From NCBI GenBank assembly GCA_022577435.1, contig JAKOON010000019.1:1220501-1284500 (forward strand): DNA of 64,000 nt, read 5' to 3'. Within the stretch, counting starts at the first letter, position 1; the number at the start of each line of letters is the position of its first letter. The notes beneath the pieces are model-generated. The model did no database searches. It was not told where the DNA came from and saw nothing but the letters and a program-made list of their open reading frames with translations. Origin of the DNA: Embiotoca jacksoni (taxonomy: Eukaryota; Chordata; Actinopteri; Embiotocidae). The position numbers were made by a program, and so were the translations under genes. Shown one piece after another: positions 37,011-50,066 of the stretch.

Positions 37011-40000
37011 CAGCTGCACACACAGGCAACTGTTTGAAGAGGTTTTAGCAGCCTGCCTAAACACTGCAAGGTCAACATTATCTGAATGTAAACACGCTGC
37101 CCGGTCAGGTGGAGGGTTTTGGAGGAATGACCGACACAAAGCAGGAAAGGTGGGCAGGTTTGTTTTTGCTGGATTTTGGATGTCACAGGATCCTTTAGCA
37201 GGTTGTAATCTTTTCCCCGATGTCCTGTGATGATCAGTAATCTTATATAATATTATTATTCATGGTGGTTTGACCACACATTAGAATTTTCACTGGTGGT
37301 GTAGATGTACCACTTGCAAAATTGAGGCCATTAATCATTGTGGGGACACCCTTTATTACCACCACGCTGTGCCAAGAAGTGACCTGAGTCAGCATATATC
37401 GATGGAAGGCCATTTAAATACTTTAATTATTAATAAGCTGTTTTACGGCTGAGGGGCAAAGGTGGGGATTTCCTCATGAAAGAGAAAAAAAAGGCCAGAG
37501 TGTAACCGTGTAGGAGCTCCAGGTAATCACAGGATGGCGACTTAGAAACACCTTTTAGCATCCTCGGTGACTGCAGCCGTTGCAGATTTCTTTCCTCAGA
37601 TTTACCCGAAGCAGAAAAATAATATTTTGTTTTTCTCACCGATAAGAGAAAACACGGATGCTCTCCGCTTTAATCCCGGAGGCTCATCTCGCTATAGCAA
37701 TCAGGTGTTGTGTTGTCTGCCCCCGGTGTAGGAATTTGGGAAATTGCTGAGGTGTGGAGAGTTATTCTAGGAAGAGTAGTTTGCAGACACACACTCACAC
37801 ATCATCTCCAGCCAGTTTTTGTAATGGAACAAGCCTGCATGCAGTGGGAACATGAGGATGCTAGAGACTTCTGTAGCTGCCATTCATCCATGCTGGCCAA
37901 AGGCCCGGAGAGAAGGGGGGGACAAGGGAGGAAAAATGCTGGCTTGGCTGCGCAGCTGTTTTTTCGGGGGTTTTGTGAGGGAAAAGAATAGGAACTGTCT
38001 GGTTTGGTGCTATAGATCTGTTTCTTCTAGGTGAAATGATAAAAAAAGAAAAACACTTTCACAGTGTGCTACACCTCAGTTATGTGCCAGGACCACGGCC
38101 CATTTTCAAAGTTATTTCTTTTTTTTCTGAGACCACTCCTGCTCTTCATCTTATCTACCACTTCCTCTGCCTCACTCATTCGAGTCTTTTCCTTCCCTGA
38201 ATGGTTTGAACACCGGCTCCCACTCAACTGTCCCTTTTCCTCATTTAGATGGTTCTGCTGTGTTTCGATAGTCACACTGAAAGGGCCCCTGAGATGGATC
38301 CCAAATTTGAGCACACTTTTGACAGTGTTTGTAAAATTCATCCGTAACACATGAGCAGGCTTCCAGATGTGTGATCTTCCTTCTTTCTCTCTCTAAACTT
38401 TCTTTTACTTTCATGTCGTTTTATGGCAACTTCTTTTCTCGTGGGGGAGTTGTGATCTCTTAGTCAGAATAAAGCTGCTAAATTCGTACCTTACAGTGTG
38501 CCACACACACACTCACTCACATATATTACATTTGACCCCTGAAGGAAAATCCTAATTGCAGGAGAGTGATCTTTTGACCGGCTGTCTTTGTTTTTTTGAC
38601 AGTGCCAGCAGTGTGTGGCAGATAGAGCGGCCCCGTTATCACACCCAGCTAAAATCTGAAATTGAAGGATTATATTAAGTCCTGCAGAATGGTTGTCCTC
38701 TCCACTGCTGTTTTAAGGTTTTTTCAGCGTCCCTCTGACTTTGGCCGGGCTGAGAGAAATGTGCCTTTTTGGGGATAGAAATTGCTGGTATTGTAAATTT
38801 TGTGTGAACAAACAGTCCACCCGTATTTGTACAGCAGGTCTGGTTTAGGTTTGTATTCCTCCCACGAGATTACAGCTTTACCATTTGCCCTCAGCGCTGA
38901 AGACCTTCTGAAACATTAATCCTTCGCTTAAAATAAGACTCAGCCAGAAGTCTGATGAAAATGGCCCGTTGTGTCGTAATATTGTTGGAGTTATGCAGTC
39001 TGGTTTGCCTGTTGCCATTTGGTCTGTGAGATGAACAGGCCGGTGGGCATGAGAGAACAGGATGGGGGAGAGACTGGAAGAAGGAGAGAACAAGCCAGGC
39101 TGTGTGGAGGAAGGCAGGTCTGCTGGGCAGCGTGTTGGACGGGAGCTGAACGAGCAGCAGTTAAGGGACACACTTGATATTGTACGTAAGAACCTGTGTG
39201 AACGCAGATTATCCCAAATAGTAGGAGAGTGAAGCCAACCATACTGGGAAACGGTGATATTGATCATATATGTGAGCATTTAACTTAACATATTTAACTT
39301 ATTCCAAAAAGAAACACGTGCATTGCTGCAGTTTGAAGATTTGAGCCAGTTGCTCGACCTCGTTGGCTCTCTGGAACACTTAATGAATCTGAGGCATTGA
39401 TAAATAAAGTTTTTTTTTTTTTCCCCTGCGCTCAAAATGTCTAGATGTCTGCAGTGAAAAAGGCCTGTAGACATCCACAATAATACAGACTTAATAGTTT
39501 CCTCCAGTGAACTCAGCTGAGTCTTTTGAGTCGGTCAGGAATAAAATTACATAAAATCTTCATGTCTATAAAAACCAAACTCATTGAACTGTAAGCGATT
39601 GTTACAGGATAAAGTAGTGTACATTCACGGAGAATATTTTAAGGGACTAAATAATGATTAGACTGGTTTAGGATCAGTTGGGCTGATGATCACATACACT
39701 TCGCCTTCATAGGAGAGCTGCTGCCTTTATTCTTAATTTAAATTATTGCTTATAAAAAGTTATTTTATCTTTTCTTAACTTCAAAAGTTCAAGTGCCCAA
39801 AAGGTCACAGTGGGTGCATTTTCTTCTGCATTACTTTGGCATTGCCTCGCAGTCAGTGCTGTATTCCTTTTGATCCATGGAGAGTGTGTTGGTCCAGTCC
39901 AATTATAATACACTGACAGTTAAAGGAAACACTCTGCAGCTACTACGGAAAGGAGAGATTATTGTCCTCTGAATGTGTTGCTGGTTTTGCTTTCTTCACA

Positions 40001-41480
40001 AGGTCGATATCTGACCATGTCCAGCTGCAGCTGCTCTCTGAGGCTGTGAAGGTGAAGCTGTGGAGCGACACACAGTTATTGCTCAGACTTTGGCTGCTGC
40101 TGTGGTTGAACATGTCCGCCTGTTACTGTAAACCTGCGGTGCTTCTATGGCCGATATGAGTTCAGGAATGCAGTCGCTTCAGCACAAAGCTCAGCCAGCC
40201 CGCTGCACACACAAGGACCACAGCATGCAGTCTGTGTTAACAGCCAGTAAAAAAAACTAATTGTCACAGCCATAATCGTAACAACCAAAGCACAGCCATG
40301 GCTGCAGCAGAGTGACGGCGATGTCATCCTCAGGCTGCAGCCATAATCTGAGCTGCGGTCCGTCTCGGTGAGGTCTGATGATGCAACAGTACAGACGTGT
40401 GCCTGACAGCTGAAGCTGAGGGCCACTGACTCTCACTGTAGTCAGGACTACATGATGCAGCGGACTGTATCATACACAGCTCAACTCTGTGGCTCAGCGG
40501 ATATTAAAACGTTACTGTGAGACGATGCTAATTTATTGCAGAAGTAGTCCACAAACAAAATCCAACTGTGACCTTTCAGGGGCTCCTCCCCCAATGTCCA
40601 TTTATTGTTTCTAATATTTCAGTTAATTATGTCAGTGTATCATCACTGCTCTAAGTTTTAATTCACTTACTAAATTGTTGAGACAAAGATGCATTAGATA
40701 TACAGTGGTACATTTTATAGTTAAAAATATACTAATAGAAAACGAGCAAAAAAAAAAGAATTTTGAAAAGAGAGATCAAAGAAATTAAATTGACATATCT
40801 GTTGAAATGAATCAGTCAGTTCTCCTGTGGAGGCAGAATATTCAGCGTGACCTCTGCCTCCACTCAGATGTTTGTAATTTACTGCATGTTCCTTTTGGAA
40901 AATGCACAAGATGATTTCCTGTTTGAGTCAGAAAGCAGTGGAACTATTTCTTGAATTAGAACGTATTCCTCCTCCTGATCAAAGTGAAGATACGAGCTGA
41001 GGGAACATTCATGACAGCCTGCATTCTTCTTCTCCATCTCACAAAACTCTGTTATTGATAAAAGTTATTTCAAAGGATTTCCCCTTTCCCAAAGCCGACT
41101 GTTCTCACTGCTCGCTGGGAAAATGATCAACTCGAGGCAACGCGTGATATCTGGAGGATATCAGGAAGCAGGTTTACAACCGCGGAGCAGAAAGATATAA
41201 TAAATAAAAATAATGTCGTAGACAGATTTACTTTCCTGTCTTGTGGTGTAGAAGATGGATATTAAAGGTAATTTATCTACAGTGGAGAGTTATGATGTGT
41301 ATATAGACCATTTTTATCTTTGTCTGCAAAATATATCTGTATCGAAGAACTTATTTCAATTATTCACATTCAGAAAAATTCACACATTACCTGCCCTGCT
41401 TCTCTCTTCCTCTGTCCACGTAACATTCAGTCTTTCTCTGTCCTCCTTCCAACAGATATGAGAGAACAGTCTTTTCTTGC

Positions 41481-41525
41481 ATAAAGTCTGCCCATATTTG
41501 AGTTATTAAAAAAAATAAATAAATA

Positions 41526-41556
<31 letters not shown>

Positions 41557-41586
41557 TTTAATTCCTCAAATATGGGCAGACTTTAT
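41481..41586. repeat. 106-bp near-perfect palindrome
   Basis: A 22-nt left arm (41481-41502, starting ATAAAGTCTGCCCATA) is perfectly complementary to the right arm (41565-41586). The space between is A-rich, then (TA)n, then T-rich, so the pairing largely continues inward and the whole forms one long hairpin. It is followed by (TA)n and a (GA)n tract (about 41,603-41,632). It could be a small fold-back (MITE-like) element or a duplication-inversion. Confidence 0.85.
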
Positions 41587-41598
41587 ATATATATATAT

Positions 41599-41635
<37 letters not shown>

Positions 41636-44600
41636 TCATGTGAGCTTGGAAATCAATCACAAACAGACTCTGTCTTAGAAAGTCTGGGATGTTTGCTGTG
41701 GGAAATTAAATGTCAATTCCAACCAGCAGGTCCATTTGTACGAGTCTGGTTGCAGCGAGGACATTCCTGTTCATACACACCCCATCAACACACTAACACC
41801 TTCACCGTCATATCGGCTTAAAACAAAACATTTCTGTTCTGGTCTTGTTTGCTTCTCTGCACACTCTCCTCAGTCTTCCTGTCTTCCTCACATACGAAGA
41901 AAGCAGAGCCGGGTTTGAAACGCTGTTTACGTTCCTCTCACTTTTGGAAATTTCCTTACAAAATGTATGATTCAGTAGAGGTGCACTAGTCCATCACTGT
42001 CACAGACATAATCATAGTAAATAGTGAAAACCATGTTATTGCTCCTTTTCAGCGGTTACGCACTACTTAGCTTGCTCCAATAAAGTACACAGCATCTCAT
42101 CTCTATCTCAGTCTGAGCTCTGGCACTGAGTGACATCACACGTCCAGCTGTTTCCTGGTGACCAGTCAGATCCTCGTTTGTGTTGTGCTGCTGGTAATAA
42201 CCAGTAAGCTGTATGTTGATAGTGGGAGGGATGTTTTTGCATGTTATAGCACATGATTATGTTGCTCAGTCAAGAAATATTCGAGGGATATTCAGCTTGC
42301 TCGGGATGTGGTTCCCAGCAGTGACTTCAGCTGATAGTGGAGATCCTCGTTTCTTCTAAAATATGCTGCTATCAGCAGGGAGGGAGGTGATATTTTGTAT
42401 TTGAAGAGATAAATGGATCAGTGTTATACTTCCCACTCAGCAGAATTAATTCCCCTTGTCACAAGCTGAAAAGAAGCTTAATTCTATGAGCAACACAAAC
42501 ACAGAGATACACATCATATTAACGGAAACCCAGCTCATGGGAGAACACGCGTGTTTGTGTATTCCTGTGCTGCTGTCGAGCCAGCTGCTGCGTTTCTGCT
42601 GTTTTTTGTTTTTGTCTTTCGAACCGCTCTGAGTGCCGCTGACTGTAGAGAAGCCACATGTGCTCGGTCCTGCCGCACCAGGTCGAGCTAATTCATTACC
42701 AGCGCACTTTGTTTTAATTTTTCTCAGCACACATCAGTAGATGAACCCTAATCTATCTTTCCTCTGCGGCACCAGATGCATGTGGAGGGGGAGGGGGGGG
42801 GGGCACGTGGAGGCAGAATTTTCTGCAAGAGGGCCTGTGAAATGAGTCGCATGCTAATTAGTATAAGTTAATTGATGCTTTGAAAGAGGTGAGAACAAAT
42901 CCTAATAGGTTTCCATTTGTTCAGTGTGAATCATGAAGGTTTGATCAGTTGTTTTTGGGCTCTAATTTTTCTTGTTACCATATGCAGATTTTGAATATAG
43001 ATCTGTATGCTCTTGTAGCTGATGATGATTTTGAAACATACTTCCATTTGTCACGATCACTTTCAGCTGCCTCAAGATAACGAGGCAGTAAAAATGCACC
43101 GGACCACAACTCATTTTAAGACCAACTAAGGGCACTGAGATATGTGATTTAATATTTAAACAACATGGGACCTTGGTGGGAAAATGACAGACACAGACAA
43201 CTGCATTTATGCATGATTTAAAATAAGCTCGTTATTAGTTGGACCACAGCTTTTTTCTCATGTATGAAATATAGATTTCTGCTGCTTACATTGATAAATC
43301 CGTTCCTTCTGGTTTTCCTCTTCGTGTTTTGCCTTTGAAAAAGGAAAAAGTCTAACCACCATCCAAACATCCACTTTTGTACACTTGACCAACATTAGCT
43401 GAGACATCACAAGTTTGTCTACCGGATCTGGTCAGGACTCTCGGCTGCAGTAGGACAGTCTCCATTCGAGGGGACGGTTCCTCAAATGGTCAGTTCCTGA
43501 GTTTTGTTATTTATTTGATGAACATTAGAGCCGATCACTTTCTGACTTTCACTCAGTTCATTTGATCTCATGTTATAGACTCAGATCAGTGTGGGAATTA
43601 TTAGAACCTGTAATAGCAGGACGCCGGTTGTATAATCATCCTGATCTGGTCTGTATGGAGCTCCGTCGTCCTCTTTCCATCTGAATGAGATAATTCACAC
43701 TCCTTACAATCTATGCAGAAAAACACACAAAGCTTGTGAACACAAAGCTCTATTGAAATTCAGTGCAAGCACTATTCTTCTCCAACCTTTGGCTTCTTCT
43801 CATTAAGTCCAACATTAGTTCCACAAAAGCTACCCCATCCTGGCAGTGCAGTAACCATCTTTGCACACTCTCCACTGCATCTCATTTCCCTTTTGTCTTT
43901 CTACTTTGTGCCATGTGGAATTATTTGTCTCTGTCATCCTTTTCCAGGAACAGAACAACATCCTCCTGACAGAATTTTTGTCACCATTACGGCCGTCCTT
44001 TCCCAAGGTTTGTGTCAGATTAGTGAGAAGTAATCGGTGACGCCGTGTCATTGAGGACACACACTTTCAACTTCCGAACGCACGGATGACAAAGTGGCCT
44101 TTTGAGAGTTTGGAGGAGCTTTGAATGGAGCTGGCAGGTCTGTATGTGTGTTTCACACCATTGTGTCATGGCGCAGATGCCTTTTGCCCTGTCACATACA
44201 CATTGTACATTTTGGGAGTGCACAGAAACAGGAAGTGGGCGAGAGCATGTGAGGAAGGTCTCCAATCGGACTCGGCAGCTCTTTAGATCACATTGTTTGT
44301 AATGTTCTCTTTTGGATTGTTTGGCATTCACCAAATATTTCAGAATTTCTTTTTACAGTATTTTAGAGAAGGAAAACGTCTTTCTCTTTATCTGGTAATG
44401 AAAAAACATCACGTCGATGAAATTGAATGCATTTTTAACAGACTGCCCATTTTTGTTCCAGAACCCAAATAGCAAATGTGTGTTTCAAAATCAATGAAAC
44501 ATTGACGATAGTTTGAGATACATGACATGACATCGTTATCTCACCCTGCAGCCTACGGGGCAAGAGGGGTTGTTCCTCAGACTGGGCATAATGTTTGTTG

Positions 44601-45159
44601 TGCAGAAAACTGTTGTCCATTGAAATTTGAGAAAGAGGAAACGCAGCTAATGAAACTATAGCTGTGCATCAGTAATGGGAAAACAAAAAAAAAACAAGGC
44701 CTTGCAGGCCACGTTATTTCATTTTCTGTCATCATTTACACACAGAAGATGAAAGGGTGTGACCTCGGTGTTAAAATGGCTGTCGAATGAGAAACTTTTC
44801 CTGAAAGTGCTGACCGTTCATCATATTCTTGATGATGCCACATCGGAGGAGCCGGCACCACCTCTGATTTACACCTCTGATGTCTCCTGGCCGTAAACAT
44901 TCACCCTCCACCACAGTGTTTTAAAGAACTAATGATTTAGATGAATCAGAGACAAACTGCTGAAGTTCTCCTTTCTACTGGGCCACTGCCACATCGTGAC
45001 CTGCTGAGTCAGCACTCTGAATAGGCAAACACATCATTTACGGAGCTCATCGCAAACTGCACGAGACGCAGGCCTTGAGATGGATGTCCGGCTCTGATCA
45101 AGCAGTCCGGTGTGAGATGGACATCGTGTTGTTCATCATTCACGTTTAGCACAAACTGA

Positions 45160-45370
45160 CCTCACAGAAAGAACACGTGAATTTCACATGTGGAAAAACT
45201 CATTTTTTTTCATTGTGCACATGTGAAACGTGGATTCCCATGTGGAAACTTGTCCACATATTTTCCCAATGTTTTCTTGTATTGAAACATGTGGTAAACG
45301 TGTCTTGTATGTGATCACGTGTCCCGTGTGAAAAAAAACTGGGGAAACTCGTGTTTTTTTCTGTGAGGGT
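45160..45370. mobile_element. MITE-like element with about 20-bp inverted ends
   Basis: The left end reads CCTCACAGAAAGAACACG and the reversed right end CCTCACAGAAAAAAACACG. The ~210-bp body has no coding potential and is dense in CACATGTG/CACGTG-like words. These features fit a non-autonomous DNA transposon. I could not define a target-site duplication or superfamily. Confidence 0.55.
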
Positions 45371-46395
45371 GTATTTGGAAGAATCCTTCAGAAAAGTATA
45401 ACCACAGCAACAAAATGAGGTTTTCTTCTGCTTCTGTTTAGTTTTCCTCAAACGAAGTAGAATTGCAGCTTCAAGAAATCAAAAGCGACGTTTACCAGGT
45501 GAGAAAAATGTCAAACATTTCTGTTTTTTTACAATACAAAACCAAACAGGGCCAACTGTAATTTATCAGAAGTGGGGAAAAAACACATTGTGGACACAAT
45601 CTGAAAAGATTAAAAGGAAAACTTTGCCATTGCAGTAATCACACTGTGAACAGTTACGGAGAGAGCAGCGTCTGAAAGGCTCAAACAGCATAAAGGAAAC
45701 ATGAAAACAGTTTGATCAAACTGCTCAGACGTTGTAGTTTCCACCACACGTTTCTCCACTACATCAACTGTCTACATCTGTGTTTGCACGTGTGTTTTAC
45801 TTCTTTATTATGCGCTTGCAGTCGGAGGACTTTTGCTCAAGCATTTGTCTTAGTTGGGTGTGTTATTAACTTCGGGGAAATCCATCTCACGGCTTAATTC
45901 GGCCGAGTAATCACCCGCTCAGAGTCATTCCTCATTCTTTCCGCAAACAGAACAACTCGGCATATTCAGCACGTTGTTTTTCTTCGAGCCGAACCGGGCT
46001 TCATTCATCAAGCCCTGCGTTGACCCAGTCTGTGTGCAGGTGGCTGCGGATATGAATTAGGGAGTGACATGAACAATACATGAGCTTCATGCCACTCTTT
46101 TTCATTCACTCTTCTCCCAACTGGAGGATGGTGTGAATGTGACAGACCCCTCCAGGAAGCATCAGCCCCCTGGACCTTTTACAGCGGCTGTAAATGAGTC
46201 AAACCCTGCGTAGCTGCTTTATTCCCCGGTGTGGTTCAACTCGCTGCGATGCGGATCGATGCGCCGCACTCTAATGTAGACGTATTAGCGGTTTGTGAGG
46301 TTTGTCTTTGTGACAAACCCTTTTGAACAGTGTGGGCGAAATCACCTTGAAAAAGTACAGCAGTGTTTAGCGATGGGCACTATTGTTGTGTAACC

Positions 46396-46396
<1 letters not shown>

Positions 46397-46430
<34 letters not shown>
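46397..46430 (+). repeat. (AC)n microsatellite
   Basis: A 34-bp uninterrupted array, followed by further AC-rich sequence. Confidence 0.97.
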
Positions 46431-46431
<1 letters not shown>

Positions 46432-47339
46432 ATTTACACAAACCACAAACAAAACACAACAGCAAATGAGATCTGAGAAAGCAGATAGACGAGGAGAGAC
46501 ATTATTCCAGCTGCAAGCAGAGCCAGATATTCCAGGAATACAGACACAATATTAAATTAACTCTGGATTTGATTTGTCTGATAGATTTTGATACTTCCTC
46601 TTGGATATATTTAATGTCACAGTAGTTGACATTGTGCAGGTAACACACACTCTGCCGCTGACACAGTGCAGTGTGTCTGTGAGGACTTTGTTAATTATGG
46701 ATGTTGGACATCACTGCAAACAATATCTACTGTTTTTTTTGTGCCAGCTTGCAGGTAAACGGGTCATTGTTAAGATCTGAAGACGAGACGCACTCGGTGG
46801 AGGAACAATTAAAAAGATGTGGTTTTGAGAAAAATTACGAGTTAAAAAAAAAAGAGGATCCAGAGTTTTCAGATTTTGCTGCGTCCCTCCATGCTTAATT
46901 CTCCCAACAGTCTTCGTGGGGTTTGTAAAGTGTTATCGCTGAACATTGGCAAACTACCAGGAGCACATCAGTCCAGTACAACGAGACAGGTGAGACGCGT
47001 CTCCTTTGCACGTCATTTAGCCAAAGTCATTCGTGAGCAATGATAAGGCCGGCTGGTGAATGACTGCAATGAATAGTTAGCTGTGGCTGCAACCTCATTA
47101 CAAGGACAAACCGCGTACAGCAGGAGGCTGATATCTCTGGCACAGCCCTACTTCGCCGTTTCCAATTTGAATAGAGAAGGGAATAATGCTTAATGCCTTT
47201 CCCTGTGTGGATATTGGCTTGTATGGGACAGCCACCCGTGAAATGAATATTTTTGTGAGATGAGATTTGTTATAAAGAGGACGGCCTGCTTTTCCAGCCG
47301 ACCGAGAAACACCCGACCCGGGAGAGTAGAGGTATTGTA

Positions 47340-47445
47340 CTTTCAGGATGTGCAGAAAAAGGAAGAAGAGAAAAGAGATAAAGAAGAAGGAAAGGATGAG
47401 GAAGAAGATGAAGAGAAGAAAGGAAAAGTAAAAGGGAGAAAATAA
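47340..47445 (+). repeat. Purine (GA/GAA)-rich tract
   Basis: About 100 bp of almost pure purine on the plus strand, able to form triplex-type structures. It reads as a Lys/Glu-rich open frame, which is a composition artefact. Confidence 0.8.
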
Positions 47446-48113
47446 GAAGAATGAATAAAATGAGTACTCATGAGAAACAACAAGATAACTGAGACTTATA
47501 GAAGATTACATAGAAAATCTGTCTTTTGAAGTGATGGAACATGTTAGACTGCATTGAGCAGCTGCGCTATGATTCAAGTGTCCATCAAGTGTCAGGGAGT
47601 TTCTTGGGTCGTTTTCTTTTGCAAGCAATTTGTTATTAATATGATGACGCTTGAATATCTAAGGATTTCACTTTGATGTCTTCCTTTAAATATTTTGTGG
47701 ATTAAATATTTTCTCAAAGTTCAGATCTTTTTCCAAAATGGCCACCACATTCAATCCTCATAAAGTTTACTAAACATTGCTGAATATTTTTTTATTTAGG
47801 CTCACTGGTTTACATGTTTTCAGTAAAGACACTTCCCGATGAATCACATAGAACAGATGGAAATTTCCTGAAAACATTTAACAACTTATTTAATTCACTT
47901 TGGGTGTGATACTTAGAAAATATATATATTATATATTCTCACAGACCAGTGTTGTGTTTTGGATGTGGCATGTTTCACTGACTGTTTCCTAAACCCTGCG
48001 TCCTGTAGCTAGTTGTACTGTAACTACTTTCTATTCCAGCTTGCCATGTATTAAGTTTTTACACCTGCAAAACCTGCGATTTTAGTTCTTAAATTCTGCT
48101 CTCATTCTAAGTG

Positions 48114-48208
48114 GTAGTATACAGTAGTATACTGAGTATACTGTATACACTCAGTAGTAGTATACAATAGTATACTGTATACACACAGTAGTATACAGTA
48201 GTATACAA
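48114..48208. repeat. Interspersed AGTATAC palindromic repeat
   Basis: About eight or more GTATAC hexamers (self-complementary) occur within 95 bp, mostly as AGTATAC or TGTATAC, so the segment can fold in several ways. It lies just outside the 3' end of the retroelement remnant. Confidence 0.85.
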
Positions 48209-48389
48209 TCAGAAGGAGGTTTCTAATTTTCTAGCTGGCAATCATGGATTTTTTTTTTGCAAACAGATTCTTTCAGCTTTAGATTGCAAGTGGAAGTTAA
48301 TTCTAAGACTTTGTGAGCTGGTTTGAAAACTCTTCTCCAGCTGATTTTTTTGATGCTTGAAAAGGTTTTAAATATGGACGTTATGGTCA

Positions 48390-49560
48390 TAGCGTCCATC
48401 CATCCATTTCCTTTTGCATCAGGTCGAGCAACTTCCTTCTCCTCGGCAACATGCCAGCTCATCCTGGGGGATCCCACGGTGTTCTCAGGCTAGATGAGAT
48501 AGATAATCCCTCCAGCGTCTTCTGGGTCTTTCCTGGGGTCTCCTCCCATTCGGTCGTGTCTGGAAAGCTTCCAGTGGGAGGCGGCCAGGAGGCATCCTGG
48601 ACAGACTCCTGAGCCACTTCAATGGCCTCAGGCTTGGAGGTGCTAACCTTCATCCCCACTGCTTCACAGTTGGCTGCAAACCGCCCCAGAGCTTGTTGAA
48701 GGTGACGGTCTGATGAGGCCAAACGTAACATATCATCTGCAAACAGCAGAGAAGCCGTCCTGAGACCCCTAAACCTGACATGCTCCTCCCCCTGGCTGCA
48801 CCTGGAAATCCTGTCCGTGAAGGTCACGAAAAGGATCACTGACGAAGGACAGTCCTGGTGGAGGCCAACACCAACGGTGAATAGGAATACAACTCTTACT
48901 GTGGTTGTTTAGAGACCGAATGCCCCGTTGCGATGGCCCCGGAAACCCGGTACTCCTGCAGCACCCCTCTCAAAATCACCCAAAAGACCCGGTCAATGGC
49001 CTTCTCCAAGTCCACAAAGCACCTGTAGACTGGATGGGCAAACTCCCATGACACCTCGATTAACCTTGCGAGGGTAAAGAGTCGGTCCACTGTTCTGCAG
49101 CCAGGACAGAATCCGCAGCGCTAATCCTGAATCTGAGGATCTACAATCGGTCGGAGCCTCTTTTCCTGAACCCTGGAAGGCTGAGTCGGGTTTTACCCCG
49201 ATAGTTGGAGCACACTCTCCAGTCCCCCTTTTTGAAATTGGGAACCGCTGTCCCGCTTTGCCAGTCCACGGGCAATGATCCCGACCTTCATGCAACATTG
49301 AAGAGGCATGCAAGCCAAGACAGCCCAGCAATGTCCAGAGCTTTCAGCCTCAGTGTGAGCGAGGAGTCGAGGAGCTGATCGACTGCCTCGGAGATCTCCG
49401 CCAGAAATATGAATGAGACCCCTCCAAGTCTTCAGGCTCTGCCTTCTTCCCAGGTTATATGTTGGTCGGGTTCAGGAGTTCCTCAAGGTGCTCTTTGCAC
49501 CGCACAACGTTATCTAAGTCAGCAGTTCTCCTCTTCTGAGAATCAGCCTGAGGAAAGGTT
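48390..49560 (-). mobile_element. Degraded Rex3/RTE-like non-LTR retrotransposon
   Basis: On the minus strand, fragments of a reverse transcriptase are readable: QLFTLARLIEVSWEFAHPVY-like and CFVDLEKA.DRV at about 48,960-49,090, then FVTFTDRISRCSQGEEHVRF and ASLLFADDM at 48,740-48,840 (YADD-type box read as FADD), and GRFAANCEAVGMKVSTSK. After a deletion that removes the thumb region, a PGKTQKTLEG segment leads to a GATG-repeat tail (ATGGATGGATGG) near 48,391-48,410, as I recall for Rex3. The 5' endonuclease part is missing or unrecognisable, and frameshifts and stops make it inactive. Confidence 0.8.
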
Positions 49561-50066
49561 AATGTTAAGGTGTTGATTCTTGGAGGGTCCTACATAGTGT
49601 CCATAATGTCCATGTCCTTACCAGCTTCCAATCCCCTATATATGAAATTAATAAGCAGCGTTCTTTATGTATTGAGCAGAGTGGAGCTAGTTTACCAAGT
49701 CAAGTAATGTAATGCTGTCTAACAAAACTCTGAGGTTTTGACAGATGGAGAAATCTAAAGCTTGATAGTCATGACGGTGGTTGCTCTGATTACTTAATTT
49801 CAGTTCCAGTGCAAAGTTTAGCAAAAATAATATTGATGCCTAAAACAATTTGTGTGGAGCATCTAAAAGTACCAACTCTAAGCATGATATAGACGAGATG
49901 AAATATAGACAAAGTAGGATAAGATTGGATGGAAATGATTTCATAAAAACTGTAGGTGCTTCATATTTTGACAAGTGATTTACAACGGAAAATAAAAATA
50001 CTGCAATGAAAATGTTAATCCAACAGATATCAACCTATCTGATTTCAAATCTGAGCTACAGCCTCA

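Larger units (their letters stand above)
22601..48380 (+). other. dlgap2: DLGAP2 intronic expanse, mostly non-coding
   Basis: About 26 kb without a gene I can support. It holds microsatellites (26,644-26,686; 32,445-32,515; 46,397-46,430), C runs (23,161-23,170 and 26,796-26,811), a tandem AT repeat (33,977-34,018), a palindrome (41,481-41,586), a MITE-like element (45,160-45,370) and GTATAC-rich repeats (48,114-48,208). Possible promoters sit at about 24,361-24,450 and 36,880-37,010. Open frames up to 133 codons occur on both strands but lack recognisable domains or splice context. Confidence 0.5.

Noticed and set aside
38878..39279. 133-codon minus frame and a 96-codon plus frame nearby (38,064-38,354)
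   Set aside because: No recognisable domain, no splice context, and length within reach of chance for 64 kb in six frames.
47260..47445. Lys/Glu-rich plus-strand frame
   Set aside because: It reflects a purine-only tract and lacks splice or family evidence.
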